A DNA stretch of 41,639 nt from Pseudomonadota bacterium (GTDB lineage Bacteria; Pseudomonadota; Gammaproteobacteria; Xanthomonadales; Rhodanobacteraceae): assembly GCA_021781425.1 (NCBI GenBank), contig JAJXWU010000206.1, forward strand, positions 1-41,639, given 5' to 3'. Position 1 is the stretch's first letter. Every line of letters begins with the position of its first letter. Of this stretch, positions 1 through 7,966 are shown piece after piece. A model generated the notes under the pieces. That model saw only the letters and a list, made by a program, of their open reading frames with translations. It was not told the DNA's origin and did not search any database. A program made the position numbers and the translations under genes.

Positions 1-267
1 GGGCAACAGGTCGCGCGTGCGCAATTGCCCGAACAGCGTTTCGACGGATTGCCCATTGCCGATATGCGCGGCGATCGCGACGGCCTTCCCGCCACCGGCC
101 TCTATCTGCGCCGCGACGGCTTCGCAAGCTTCCTGCCGGCGGCTGGAAACGACCACCTGCGCGCCGCGCTGCGCGAGCAACTGTGCCGTCGCCAGGCCGA
201 TGCCGCGACTGGCGCCGGTCACGAGCGCGATCTTGCCGGTCAGATCGAAAAGACGGTCGGGTTGCAT
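1..267 (-). CDS. Short-chain dehydrogenase/reductase (SDR), 3' end outside window
   Basis: I translated this by hand on the minus strand from the ATG at 267. The first 89 codons are open and run off the left edge, so only the N-terminal Rossmann part is present. Residues about 9-24 hold the SDR glycine motif TGASRGIG, followed by an SSRR stretch typical of the NADP-binding second beta strand. An AGGA-like ribosome site lies just upstream on the minus strand. SDR enzymes are NAD(P)-dependent cytosolic oxidoreductases; the substrate cannot be told from this fragment, and the Tyr-Lys catalytic pair lies outside the window. It is divergent from the next SDR gene, 58 bases away. Family call confident, function unknown. 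Confidence 0.85.
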   Translation of the reverse strand, partial: MQPDRLFDLTGKIALVTGASRGIGLATAQLLAQRGAQVVVSSRRQEACEAVAAQIEAGGGKAVAIAAHIGNGQSVETLFGQLRTRDLLP

Positions 268-290
268 CGCAGCGATCCTCGCGCTTGGCA

Positions 291-296
291 TACAAT
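291..296 (+). promoter_or_regulatory. Possible -10 element for the SDR gene at 326
   Basis: TACAAT lies 29 bases before the GTG start of the plus-strand SDR gene, inside the short divergent gap. I see no convincing -35 at 16-18 bases, so this is a weak call. Confidence 0.3.
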
Positions 297-325
297 CCGA
301 GCATAACAAACGCGGAGGCGGCACC

Positions 326-1129
326 GTGCAGGAGAAGCGCGTAGTGATTACCGGCGCCGGCAGTGGCTTGGGTCGTGCGCTCGCGTTCTGTTTCGCCGAG
401 AACGGCTGGCGCGTGGCCTGCGCGGACATCCGTCTCGACCGTGCCCAGGATACCGTGCGCCTGATGCGCGAGTTCGGCGTCGGCGCAATGGCACTCAAGA
501 TCGACGTCGGCAGCGACGCTTCGGTGGAAGCCATGCGCGACGAAATCCTTGCTGCCTGGGACGGCGTGGATTGTGTCGTCAACAACGCCGGCGTCGCCTG
601 CGCGGGCAGCGTCGCGCAGACCTCGCTCGATGACTGGCGCTGGACGCTCAACATCGACCTGATGGGCGTGGTGCGCGGCTGCCATGCGTTCCTGCCGGTG
701 CTGCTCGAACAGGGCAGCGGCCACCTCGTCAACATCGCCTCGTTCGCCGGCTTCGCCAACGCGCCGCGCATGGGCGCGTATTCGGCGGCCAAGGCCGGCG
801 TGATTTCGCTATCGGAAACCTTGCGCGCCGAACTCGCCGGCAGCAAGGTCAAAGTGTCGGTCGTGTGCCCGGCCTTTTTCCCGACCAATCTGATGGACAC
901 GGCGCGTGCGCCGGAGGGCGACAAGGCGACCGCGAAAAAATTCATGGCCAGGGCCACACAAAGCGCCGACGATGTCGCGGCGATCATCTACCGCGAAATC
1001 CAGCGCGGTACGTTTCTGGTCTTGCCGACCAAGGGAGAACGTGGACGCTGGCGCATCAAGCGCTTCGCGCCCGAACTGTTTTTCCGCAAACTCGTGGCCC
1101 TGGCCGGCAAGGCCGGAGGCGGTACATGA
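326..1129 (+). CDS. SDR family oxidoreductase
   Basis: 267 aa, normal for classical SDRs. The GTG start at 326 is chosen because GGAGG sits 8-12 bases upstream and the SDR fold begins at once; the open frame further upstream is antisense to the neighbouring SDR gene. Seen: TGAGSGLG cofactor motif at residues 9-16, NNAG at 86-89, catalytic Ser near 139 (IASFAG), Tyr152 and Lys156 (YSAAK). The C-terminal part is basic, with KGERGRWRIKR. It should be a cytosolic NAD(P)-dependent dehydrogenase or reductase; the substrate is unknown. The stop overlaps the start of the next gene (ATGA), so the two are probably co-translated and may act on the same metabolite. Confidence 0.88.
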   Translation: MQEKRVVITGAGSGLGRALAFCFAENGWRVACADIRLDRAQDTVRLMREFGVGAMALKIDVGSDASVEAMRDEILAAWDGVDCVVNNAGVACAGSVAQTSLDDWRWTLNIDLMGVVRGCHAFLPVLLEQGSGHLVNIASFAGFANAPRMGAYSAAKAGVISLSETLRAELAGSKVKVSVVCPAFFPTNLMDTARAPEGDKATAKKFMARATQSADDVAAIIYREIQRGTFLVLPTKGERGRWRIKRFAPELFFRKLVALAGKAGGGT

Positions 1130-2202
1130 GCCGCCTGCTGATCTACGGCGCGAACGGCTACACCGGCCGGCTGATCGCGCGCGAAGCCGCGCGACGCGGT
1201 CTGAAGCCGCTGCTGGCCGGGCGCAATCGCGACGAACTCGAGACGCTGGCAAAGGAACTGGGGCTGCTCAGACGTGTGTTCGAACTTTCCCATCCTGCCG
1301 AGATCGCGCGCAATCTGGATGGAGTGGATGTCGTGTTGCATTGCGCCGGGCCGTTTTCGCGCACCGCATCGCCGATGCTCAACGCGTGTCTGGACGCGAA
1401 CGTGCATTACCTCGATATCACCGGCGAAATCGACGTCTTCGAGCTGTGTCATCGCGCGCATCTGCGCGCGCAACGGCAGGGCACGGTGGTGCTGCCAGGT
1501 TCCGGTTTCGACGTGGTGCCCACCGATTGCCTCGCTGCGCTGCTCAAGCACAGGCTGCCGGATGCGGTGTCGCTCGTGCTCGCCTTCGAAGCCGGCGGGG
1601 GTCCGAGTCCCGGTACCGCGGCGACCAGTGTCGAAGGTCTGGCGCACGGGGGCCGTGCGCGCATCGACGGCGAGGTCCGTAGCGTTCCGCTGGCGTGGAA
1701 AACACGCGAATTCCTGCGCGACGGCAAACCGCGCACGGCGATGACGATTCCCTGGGGCGACGTCTACACGGCCTTCGTTTCGACCGGCATCCCGAACATC
1801 GAAACCTATATGGCGGTGCCGCCGCAAACGGTCAAACGCCTGCGCTGGATGCGGCACATCCAGCCATTGCTCGCACTCGGCCCGGTGCAGAATTTCATGA
1901 AGCGGCGCGTGCTGGCCGCGACGCCCGGACCGAGCGAACAGCGCCGTCGCGACACGGGCTGCCATGTCTGGGGCGAGGCGCGCAACGCCGCCGGCAGGCT
2001 GGTCGGACTGGAACTGGAAACCCCGAACGGCTATGAGCTGACTGTCACCGCCTCGCTCGGCATCGCCGAACACCTGCTTTCCCGCACCAGCCCGCCAGCC
2101 GGCGGCTATTTCACGCCATCACAGCTGATGGGCGCCGATTACGTTCTCAGACTGCCCGGCGTCCGCCTCGTGGAACCGTGCGCTGTTGCGGCAAGCGCCT
2201 GA
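1126..2202 (+). CDS. Saccharopine dehydrogenase-like NAD(P)-binding protein
   Basis: 358 aa. The N-terminus has a Rossmann motif, GANGYTGRL at residues 8-16, as in the saccharopine dehydrogenase NADP-binding domain family. That family also includes trans-acting enoyl reductases of lipid biosynthesis. A conserved-looking LPGSGFDVVPTD stretch near residue 125 is typical of these reductase-like members rather than of true lysine-pathway enzymes. No membrane segment or signal peptide is seen. The start ATG at 1126 overlaps the stop of the upstream SDR (ATGA), so the pair forms a small operon. Exact reaction unknown; a short-chain or lipid-linked carbonyl or enoyl reduction is only an inference from family and partner. 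Confidence 0.8.
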   Translation: MSRLLIYGANGYTGRLIAREAARRGLKPLLAGRNRDELETLAKELGLLRRVFELSHPAEIARNLDGVDVVLHCAGPFSRTASPMLNACLDANVHYLDITGEIDVFELCHRAHLRAQRQGTVVLPGSGFDVVPTDCLAALLKHRLPDAVSLVLAFEAGGGPSPGTAATSVEGLAHGGRARIDGEVRSVPLAWKTREFLRDGKPRTAMTIPWGDVYTAFVSTGIPNIETYMAVPPQTVKRLRWMRHIQPLLALGPVQNFMKRRVLAATPGPSEQRRRDTGCHVWGEARNAAGRLVGLELETPNGYELTVTASLGIAEHLLSRTSPPAGGYFTPSQLMGADYVLRLPGVRLVEPCAVAASA

Positions 2203-2214
2203 TTCTGCTGTAAT
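2186..2214 (+). promoter_or_regulatory. Candidate sigma70 promoter for rpmB-rpmG
   Basis: TTGCGG at 2186-2191 and TGTAAT at 2209-2214 are separated by 17 bases, lying in the end of the upstream gene. A second -10-like TACAAT at 2287-2292 is too close to the ribosome site to be the main start. Confidence 0.4.
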
Positions 2215-2222
2215 GCCCGGCT

Positions 2223-2259
2223 CGCCGCAGTGTCTGCGGCGATCTCCGGCATCCGCCGG
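2223..2259 (+). promoter_or_regulatory. Hairpins in the rpmB leader
   Basis: CGCCGCAG (2223-2230) pairs perfectly with CTGCGGCG (2234-2241) around a three-base loop. CCGGC-ATCC-GCCGG follows at 2246-2259. No T-run follows. These lie between the candidate promoter and the rpmB ribosome site, so they would be in the mRNA leader. They could be an attenuator or a ribosomal-protein control site, or end the upstream transcript. Confidence 0.45.
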
Positions 2260-2309
2260 GCCGATTCCACCCTGGCCAAGGGTGTCTACAATCTTCGAGG
2301 AGGGTTCCG

Positions 2310-2546
2310 ATGGCCAAAGTCTGCCAAGTCACCGGCAAGCGTGCGCAGTCCGGCAACAGCGTGTCGCATGCCAACAACAAAACCCGGCGCCGCTGGCTGC
2401 CGAACCTGCACGAGCGCCGCTTCTGGGTGCCGAGCGAAAAACGCTGGGTGAAACTGCGCGTTTCGTCCCAGGCCCTGCGCACGATCGACAAGAACGGCAT
2501 CGAAACTGTTCTGGCCGAGCTGCGCGGCCGCGGCGAGCGAGTTTGA
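2310..2546 (+). CDS. rpmB: 50S ribosomal protein L28
   Basis: 78 aa, the standard bacterial L28 length. The start [11 protein letters not shown] and the block [20 protein letters not shown] are typical of L28, a component of the large ribosomal subunit near the exit-site tRNA and L1 stalk. The ribosome site GAGGAGG lies about 7 bases before the ATG. The gene is followed after 26 bases by rpmG, the usual rpmB-rpmG pair of proteobacteria, and the pair ends in a strong terminator. The leader upstream carries hairpins that may matter for control. Identification is firm. Confidence 0.98.
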   Translation: MAKVCQVTGKRAQSGNSVSHANNKTRRRWLPNLHERRFWVPSEKRWVKLRVSSQALRTIDKNGIETVLAELRGRGERV

Positions 2547-2572
2547 TTGAATCGGGTCTGAGGAGATAACCC

Positions 2573-2737
2573 ATGGCATCCAAGCGCGACAAGATCCGCC
2601 TCGTGTCCTCGGCCGATACCGGCCACTTCTACACGACGGACAAGAACAAGAAGACCACCACCGACAAGATCGAGATGAAGAAATACGATCCGGTCGTGCG
2701 CAAGCACGTGATATACAAGGAAGCGAAGATCAAGTGA
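2573..2737 (+). CDS. rpmG: 50S ribosomal protein L33
   Basis: 54 aa, translated by hand. It begins [20 protein letters not shown] and ends with [14 protein letters not shown], nearly the same as the enterobacterial L33 ending. No cysteines are present, so this is the zinc-free (C-minus) form of L33. AGGAG is 8 bases before the ATG. L33 sits in the large subunit near the E site. It is the second gene of the rpmB-rpmG operon. Confidence 0.97.
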   Translation: MASKRDKIRLVSSADTGHFYTTDKNKKTTTDKIEMKKYDPVVRKHVIYKEAKIK

Positions 2738-2758
2738 TTCACGCTTGCAACAGAAACG

Positions 2759-2786
2759 AAAAAGCCCGCCGATCGGCGGGCTTTTT
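2759..2786. terminator. Bidirectional rho-independent terminator
   Basis: GCCCGCC (2764-2770) pairs with GGCGGGC (2775-2781) around GATC. A run of A lies on the left and TTTTT on the right, so it can end rpmG transcription rightward and the desaturase transcript leftward. Confidence 0.9.
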
Positions 2787-2806
2787 GTTGCGCGACGATA
2801 TTCGTC

Positions 2807-4012
2807 TCAGGACTTCACGGGTACCAAGGCATAACCGCGCAGACGCACGGCGAATTCCTGCAAGGCGCGGATGCCGCTGGCCTCGGCTTCCCGGCACCAC
2901 TGCTGCAGGTTCGCGAGCATGGCTTCGCCGCTGCCGTTGCCGCGTTCGAGCACGGCGGCCAGGCGCGAACGAAAATCGCAGACCTGCGCCAGCAACGGAC
3001 GCTGTTTGACGGCTTCGAGCATGCGCGTTTGTGCGGCGCCATCGAGCCAGCGCCCGCCATTCGCCAACGCGCGGCGCAGCGCGCGCGGCAGCGCTTTCAC
3101 CCTGGCCCCGGCATGTGCGGCTTCTTCGCGCAAGGTCGGCGCGATCACGCCGCGGAAGTAATCCGTCATCACCTGGAAGCGGTGGCTGAGCAGGGCCTTG
3201 ATCGTTTCGGCGTCAGGCAGCGGGACGTTGGCGCGCACATCCAGCGATGGCGCCACGCGCAGCACTTTAGCCAGACCAATGGCCTGGAAGCCGCGGATAA
3301 GCGCCCAGCCAATGTCGAACTCCCACCGGCGCAGGGCGAACTTGGACGAACTCGGGAAGGCGTGATGGTTGTTGTGCAGTTCCTCGCCGCCGATGAAAAA
3401 GCCCCACGGCGTGAGGTTGGTCGCCATGTCGGCGGTTTCGAAATTGCGATAGCCCCACCAGTGGCCGAGGCCATTGACCACGCCCGCGGCCCAGAACGGA
3501 ATCCAGATCATCTGCAGCGCGGAAATCACCACACCCCAGACGCCGAACAGGGCGATATTGATGACGAACATCAGGGTCGGGCCCCAATATTCGTGCTTGC
3601 CGTACAAATTCCTTTCAAGCCAGTCGTCGGGTGTGCCGCGCCCGTATTTATCCATGTCTTCGGGCTTGCCCGCGGCGACACGGTACAAGTCCACGCCCTG
3701 CCACAACACGGTGTTGATGCCGAAAATTTTCGGGCTGTGCGGATCTTCCTCGGTCTCGCACTTGGCGTGGTGCTTGCGGTGCACCGCCACCCATTCGCGC
3801 GTTACCATGCCGGTGGACAGCCACGACCAGAAGCGAAAGAAATGCGCCAGAACGGGATGGAAATCCACGCCGCGATGCGCCTGGCTGCGATGCAGGTACA
3901 AGGTAACGGCGAAAATCGTCAACTGGGTGACGATCAGGAAATACACGAGCTTGGCCGCCCATGAGGCGTGCGTGAGGCCGTGGATCAGGAAATTCAGGAC
4001 GAAATCGAACAT
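2807..4012 (-). CDS. Acyl-CoA/acyl-lipid delta-9-type fatty acid desaturase
   Basis: 401 aa. An integral membrane di-iron desaturase that inserts a double bond into saturated acyl chains, needed for membrane fluidity. All three histidine boxes are visible: H41RSQAH46, H78RKHH82 and H213NNHH217, plus GHWWGYRNFE near 183-192, as in the stearoyl-CoA desaturase group. Hydrophobic spans lie near residues 20-40 and 145-185. The last roughly 120 residues form a hydrophilic helical extension beyond the catalytic core. The ATG at 4012 is chosen because the family start MFDFVLNFLIHG begins there; no good Shine-Dalgarno is seen. It faces rpmG convergently across a shared terminator. The neighbour plsB also serves phospholipid synthesis. 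Confidence 0.9.
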   Translation of the reverse strand: MFDFVLNFLIHGLTHASWAAKLVYFLIVTQLTIFAVTLYLHRSQAHRGVDFHPVLAHFFRFWSWLSTGMVTREWVAVHRKHHAKCETEEDPHSPKIFGINTVLWQGVDLYRVAAGKPEDMDKYGRGTPDDWLERNLYGKHEYWGPTLMFVINIALFGVWGVVISALQMIWIPFWAAGVVNGLGHWWGYRNFETADMATNLTPWGFFIGGEELHNNHHAFPSSSKFALRRWEFDIGWALIRGFQAIGLAKVLRVAPSLDVRANVPLPDAETIKALLSHRFQVMTDYFRGVIAPTLREEAAHAGARVKALPRALRRALANGGRWLDGAAQTRMLEAVKQRPLLAQVCDFRSRLAAVLERGNGSGEAMLANLQQWCREAEASGIRALQEFAVRLRGYALVPVKS

Positions 4013-4037
4013 GTGGATTCCCGCAGCAGGATCGCTC

Positions 4038-4043
4038 ACTATA
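4038..4043 (-). promoter_or_regulatory. Possible -10 element for the desaturase gene
   Basis: On the minus strand this reads TATAGT, about 25 bases before the desaturase ATG. The -35 region is poor. Confidence 0.3.
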
Positions 4044-4110
4044 CGCGAGCGTGCCGGCACCGGCCAGTGAGCCGCGGGCACACGGGAGACTCGCGGATTA
4101 AACTTTCGTT

Positions 4111-4314
4111 ATGAGCGACGAATCGGCGGACATCGCCCGGCAACTGGTGGAATTGCGTATCGAGCACCGCGATCTCGACGCCGCGATCGCGCGCCTGGCT
4201 GCCGACGCGAACTGCGACGAGCTGCAACTCAAACGCATGAAGAAACGCAAACTGCTGCTCAAGGACGCGATCACCAAGCTCGAGAGCAAGCTTATTCCGG
4301 ACCTTGACGCCTAG
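4111..4314 (+). CDS. DUF465 / YdcH-like small coiled-coil protein
   Basis: 67 aa, the size of the DUF465 (YdcH) family. The sequence is one charged amphipathic helix pair: LVELRIEHRDLDAAI, then ELQLKRMKKRKLLLKDAI, the family hallmark being the LKRKKLRLKD-like stretch near residues 41-52. No signal peptide or catalytic motif is seen, and the function of the family is not established. The last four bases, CTAG, are also the stop region of plsB on the other strand, so the genes overlap tail to tail by four bases. Confidence 0.82.
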   Translation: MSDESADIARQLVELRIEHRDLDAAIARLAADANCDELQLKRMKKRKLLLKDAITKLESKLIPDLDA

Positions 4315-6848
4315 GCAGACTCCGGCTTTTCCGGCACGGCCAGCGCATCGCGCCGTTCGGGCGTGAGCTTGAGAATTCCGTGGCGGATCTCGCGCGAGAG
4401 GATCACTTTCGCGTCGCGCACGATGTCCTCCAGCGCGGCGTCGAATTCGAGCCGACCGTTCGCGTCCGGCCAGATCACGCGGCGTTCGCGCAGCTTCTGG
4501 ATGAAGCCGCGGAACAACGATTTGTCGAAGAACTCCGGCGCGTTGAGTTCGTGCAGCAGCGAGAGGCGCTGCGCGGTCAGCGTACACAGGTTTTCCAGCT
4601 CCGACCCGGTCAGCGTGTTCGGCCCGTTGCGCACCAGCGCGGCGATCGCGATGTAGTAGCGCTCGAACGCCTGCAGCATGCTGTGCGCGATCGTACGCAA
4701 CTGGAAGGCGCTGTCGCTCTGACCCGGTTCACGGGCGAGGATGCGGCCATCGTCCACATGCGCGAGCAGGCCGCGGCCGGCGAAGAATTGGATGATCGCG
4801 TCCATGCGCTGGGCGAAGCCGTCCTCGTCCCACGGCAAAAACAATTCGGCCTGGATGAACGGATAGATCATGCGGCCCAGGCGCAGGATCGTTTCGCGAG
4901 CGACGCGCCGGTTGTTGAGGAAACAGCACGCCACCCACGCCGCCGCCGCAATCAGGTGCAATACATTGTTGCGGAAGTAGGAAAGCAGCACCGCGTTCTG
5001 GCCGTCGCAGGTCAGCACGTCGCCAAGCGGATGCGCGACGCGTCCGATCCAGCCCATGCGCTCGCCGTAGGCGACGATCTCGGCGGGCGAAAGCGGCGTG
5101 ATCGTCACGCGATCCGAATACGGCATCGCCGTGAGCAGCGACTTGACCAGGTCGAGTTGGGCGAGCAGGTCCGTCTCGGCCATCGCGTGCTTGGGCGTGG
5201 ACAGGATGGCGAGCGCGAGTAGATTGACCGGATTGACGTCGGTGGCGCGGTTGATGTTGACCAGGATCTTGTCGCCAAGCTGGTCGAGCAGGCGATTCAG
5301 CCATTCGGGTTTGACATCCACCTCGCCGCTGGATTCGCGCCAGCCGGGACTGGCCGCGTCAAGCAGCGGCGCTAGTTCGATCGGCTCGCCGAAGCTCAGC
5401 GCGACATGCCCGTAGCGCTGACGCAGCACACCGCGCACACCGCGGATCAGGCCGAACCAGGATTCCTTCTCCTTCGGCCTGCCGGACAGCTCGCCGATAT
5501 AGGACTTGCCTTCCATCAGCTTTTCGTAGCCGATGTAGACCGGCTGGAACAGCACCGGCCGGCGCGGCGCGCGCAGGAACGCGCGCACGGTCATCGACAA
5601 GAGACCAAAGCGCGGCGCGAGCGTGCGTCCGGTGCGTGAGCGCGTACCCTCGATGAAGTATTCCATCGGCGCACCCTGATCGATGAGCTGGGCCATGTAT
5701 TCCTTGAACACCAGCGCATACAGCGCATTGCCCTTGAAACTGCGGCGCATGAAGAACGCACCGCCACGGCGCAGCAACGGCCCGAGCACCGGCAGGTTCA
5801 GATTCACGCCGGCGGCGATATGCGGCACGACCAGGCCCGATTGGTAGAGCTGGTAGGACAGCAGCAGGTAATCGGCATGGCTGCGGTGGCACGGCACATA
5901 CACCACTTCATGACCGGCCGCCGCCGCGCGCGCCTTGTCGAAATGGTGCACGGCGATGCCGTCGTAAAGCTTGTTCCAGAAGCTGGTCAGCAGGAACGAC
6001 ACCGACCGCACTACCGGATGCGAATAGTCGGCGGCGATTTCCCATGCCGCATCGCGTGCGCGCTTGCGCGCCTGATCGATGGACACGCTGTCCTTGTTCG
6101 CGGTGGCTTCAATGGCGGCGCGCACCGGTTCGGAGTTGAGCAAGGCATCGACGACCATGCGCCGGTGCGACAAATCCGGGCCGATGACCTGGGCGCGGAT
6201 ACGGCGGAAATGCGCGCGCAGCACGCGCGAAATCTTGCGCAGCGTGCGCTCGGCGGGAACCTCGCGTTCGGCATCCAATGTTTCGCGCAAGCGCACAGGC
6301 GGCGCAAACTGCACGATCGTGGTACGGCCGTTCAGCAGCAGCGCGAGCAGACGGCGGAAGCGGCCGACCACCACCCAGTTTTCCGAGAACAGGACGCGGA
6401 ACCAGCCCGTCTGGCGATCCGGCGCGCGACCGACGAAGATCGACACTGGAACGAGCTGCGCATCCAGATCCGTATGCACGCGCAGCGTTTCGAGCAATTG
6501 CGCCAGCGTCTGCGAATGCGTGCGCGGTCGCGCGCGTCGGTACAGCCAGCCTTCGCGCCGCGCCAACGCGAACATCGAACGCGCGCGGCGCAGCGGTCCG
6601 AGCTGCAAGGGTTGCAGCGGCTCGGGCAGTCCGGCTTCGCGGCAGGCCTGTTCCAGGATCAGCGTGTCGGAAAGACCGTAGCGCTCGGTGACGTAGATCA
6701 CCGGCCGCGAGGCGTCGATCTGGGCGCGGACGTCCTGCGGCTCGCGACGGATCGACAACCACGGCTCGACCACGCGGCCGAGCGCGCGCAGCCACCAGGC
6801 GGCACGGGGGGGCAATGGCTGACCAGTCGTCGGCGCGGGCGAATCCAT
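4311..6848 (-). CDS. plsB: Glycerol-3-phosphate 1-O-acyltransferase
   Basis: 845 aa, close to the proteobacterial PlsB length. PlsB transfers an acyl chain from acyl-CoA or acyl-ACP to the sn-1 position of glycerol 3-phosphate at the inner membrane, the first step of phospholipid synthesis. Seen: catalytic HRSHAD at residues 321-326, the substrate block GAFFMRRSFKGNALY near 363-377, FIEGTRSRTG at 398-407, and PVYIGYEKL after that, the four acyltransferase motifs in order. The ATG at 6848 is preferred; an open frame continues upstream but has no family-like sequence. A -10-like TACAAT ends only 7 bases before this ATG, with no Shine-Dalgarno, so the mRNA may be nearly leaderless. Confidence 0.95.
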   Translation of the reverse strand: MDSPAPTTGQPLPPRAAWWLRALGRVVEPWLSIRREPQDVRAQIDASRPVIYVTERYGLSDTLILEQACREAGLPEPLQPLQLGPLRRARSMFALARREGWLYRRARPRTHSQTLAQLLETLRVHTDLDAQLVPVSIFVGRAPDRQTGWFRVLFSENWVVVGRFRRLLALLLNGRTTIVQFAPPVRLRETLDAEREVPAERTLRKISRVLRAHFRRIRAQVIGPDLSHRRMVVDALLNSEPVRAAIEATANKDSVSIDQARKRARDAAWEIAADYSHPVVRSVSFLLTSFWNKLYDGIAVHHFDKARAAAAGHEVVYVPCHRSHADYLLLSYQLYQSGLVVPHIAAGVNLNLPVLGPLLRRGGAFFMRRSFKGNALYALVFKEYMAQLIDQGAPMEYFIEGTRSRTGRTLAPRFGLLSMTVRAFLRAPRRPVLFQPVYIGYEKLMEGKSYIGELSGRPKEKESWFGLIRGVRGVLRQRYGHVALSFGEPIELAPLLDAASPGWRESSGEVDVKPEWLNRLLDQLGDKILVNINRATDVNPVNLLALAILSTPKHAMAETDLLAQLDLVKSLLTAMPYSDRVTITPLSPAEIVAYGERMGWIGRVAHPLGDVLTCDGQNAVLLSYFRNNVLHLIAAAAWVACCFLNNRRVARETILRLGRMIYPFIQAELFLPWDEDGFAQRMDAIIQFFAGRGLLAHVDDGRILAREPGQSDSAFQLRTIAHSMLQAFERYYIAIAALVRNGPNTLTGSELENLCTLTAQRLSLLHELNAPEFFDKSLFRGFIQKLRERRVIWPDANGRLEFDAALEDIVRDAKVILSREIRHGILKLTPERRDALAVPEKPESA

Positions 6849-6887
6849 GCCAACTATTGTACGGGACGACACAATTCGGAAAATGTT

Positions 6888-6908
6888 CGGCCCGCACTGG
6901 GCGGGCCG
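6888..6908 (-). terminator. Terminator-like hairpin after the lipoprotein gene
   Basis: CGGCCCGC (6888-6895) pairs with GCGGGCCG (6901-6908) around a five-base loop. Read leftward it is followed by AACATTTTCC, a weak T tract. It lies between the lipoprotein stop and plsB. Confidence 0.5.
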
Positions 6909-6933
6909 CAAGCAAAGCATTCTGCGAACAAGA

Positions 6934-7875
6934 TTATTTGCCGGTCTCGGCCGGCGCCGGCTCAGCGGGCGTCGCGGGTTTCGCGGCGGCACTGGCGATT
7001 TCCGCCTCATGCTTGTGCCACTGATCGATGGCATGTTTGCCATACCAACGGCCATCGACCCTGACCATCTGCGCCTCGGTGGTGAACGGCTTGCCGAACG
7101 CGGTGTAGGTGAGCTTGACCGTGGCGGCGTCGCCGTTGGCGGCGACCGGATCGAGCTTGACCGAATCCAGCGCCTGATCGACGTTCAGGCCGTACACGGC
7201 GAGCACCGCCTTGACCCCGGCGAGCACGACACCTGCCTTCTGCATGGCCTGCTCGTAGCTGAGCGCGCGCGCCTCGTCGGCGGACTTGAGATTCAGCGCC
7301 CGCGCGGTCTTGCAGATTTCAGCGATCGCCGCCTTGATCAGGACGGGATCCGTGAATTTGGTCGTCTGGGCCCACTGCGCGGTGGCATCAAGCAGGTCTT
7401 CGGCCTGCTTCTTCTGCGCGTCGGACAGGTCCTTGTTCTGCGCGATCGCGCTCTTGGCGAAGCCCTGGCCCATCGCGATCATCATCGGCATCTGCTGCGC
7501 CGACTGCTTGTCGAATTCGGCCAGTTTCGGCTGGATCTGCGTATACAATTTCGTCTCGGCGTCCGGCGCAGTCAGCGTCGCCATCCGCTCGACGAATTCC
7601 TTGCGGTCTTCGTCGGTGATGGGTTCCGCACTCATGTCTTTGTTCCAGTCGGTCTTGAGCTTGGCCACTTCCGGTACAGGCAGAGCATTGTCGACCAGCG
7701 CGGCGACGTTGTTGTCGCGCAGCGCCTTGATCGAGGCCGCGATGGCGGCGTCAGGCGTCGCCGGCACGACGGCGGCGGCCGGAGCGGTCGGATTGGCGGC
7801 ATTTTGCTGCTGGTTGCAGCCGAAGCCGGCAGCCGCGAGCACGGCGACAAGGGCAAAACGGACGAGCTTGGACAT
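6934..7875 (-). CDS. Uncharacterised alanine-rich putative lipoprotein
   Basis: 313 aa. The N-terminus is a signal peptide of roughly 19 residues ending GFGC, so Cys20 may be lipidated, although position -3 is Gly rather than the usual Leu. After it comes a Gln/Asn/Pro/Ala-rich linker, then a mostly helical domain (about 45-225) and a small beta-type region near 240-285 with FGKPFTTEAQMVRVDGRWYGKHA, and a Pro/Ala-rich tail. The VDGRWYGK ending resembles small periplasmic stress-like domains, but I do not recognise a family. GGGGAT lies before the ATG. Probably an envelope protein; function unknown. It reads in the same direction as plsB, with a terminator-like hairpin between. Confidence 0.75.
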   Translation of the reverse strand: MSKLVRFALVAVLAAAGFGCNQQQNAANPTAPAAAVVPATPDAAIAASIKALRDNNVAALVDNALPVPEVAKLKTDWNKDMSAEPITDEDRKEFVERMATLTAPDAETKLYTQIQPKLAEFDKQSAQQMPMMIAMGQGFAKSAIAQNKDLSDAQKKQAEDLLDATAQWAQTTKFTDPVLIKAAIAEICKTARALNLKSADEARALSYEQAMQKAGVVLAGVKAVLAVYGLNVDQALDSVKLDPVAANGDAATVKLTYTAFGKPFTTEAQMVRVDGRWYGKHAIDQWHKHEAEIASAAAKPATPAEPAPAETGK

Positions 7876-7966
7876 GGCAAATCCCCAGACTTATGGAGCG
7901 GGATGGCGACTGTAGTGAGCGCGTGGCGCCAAGGCAAGCGCGCGGGTACCACCAGTCAGCGCGTGT

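Noticed and set aside
2734-3009. 91-residue open frame starting in the rpmG stop
   Set aside because: It runs through the terminator and antisense to the desaturase; Arg-rich shadow.
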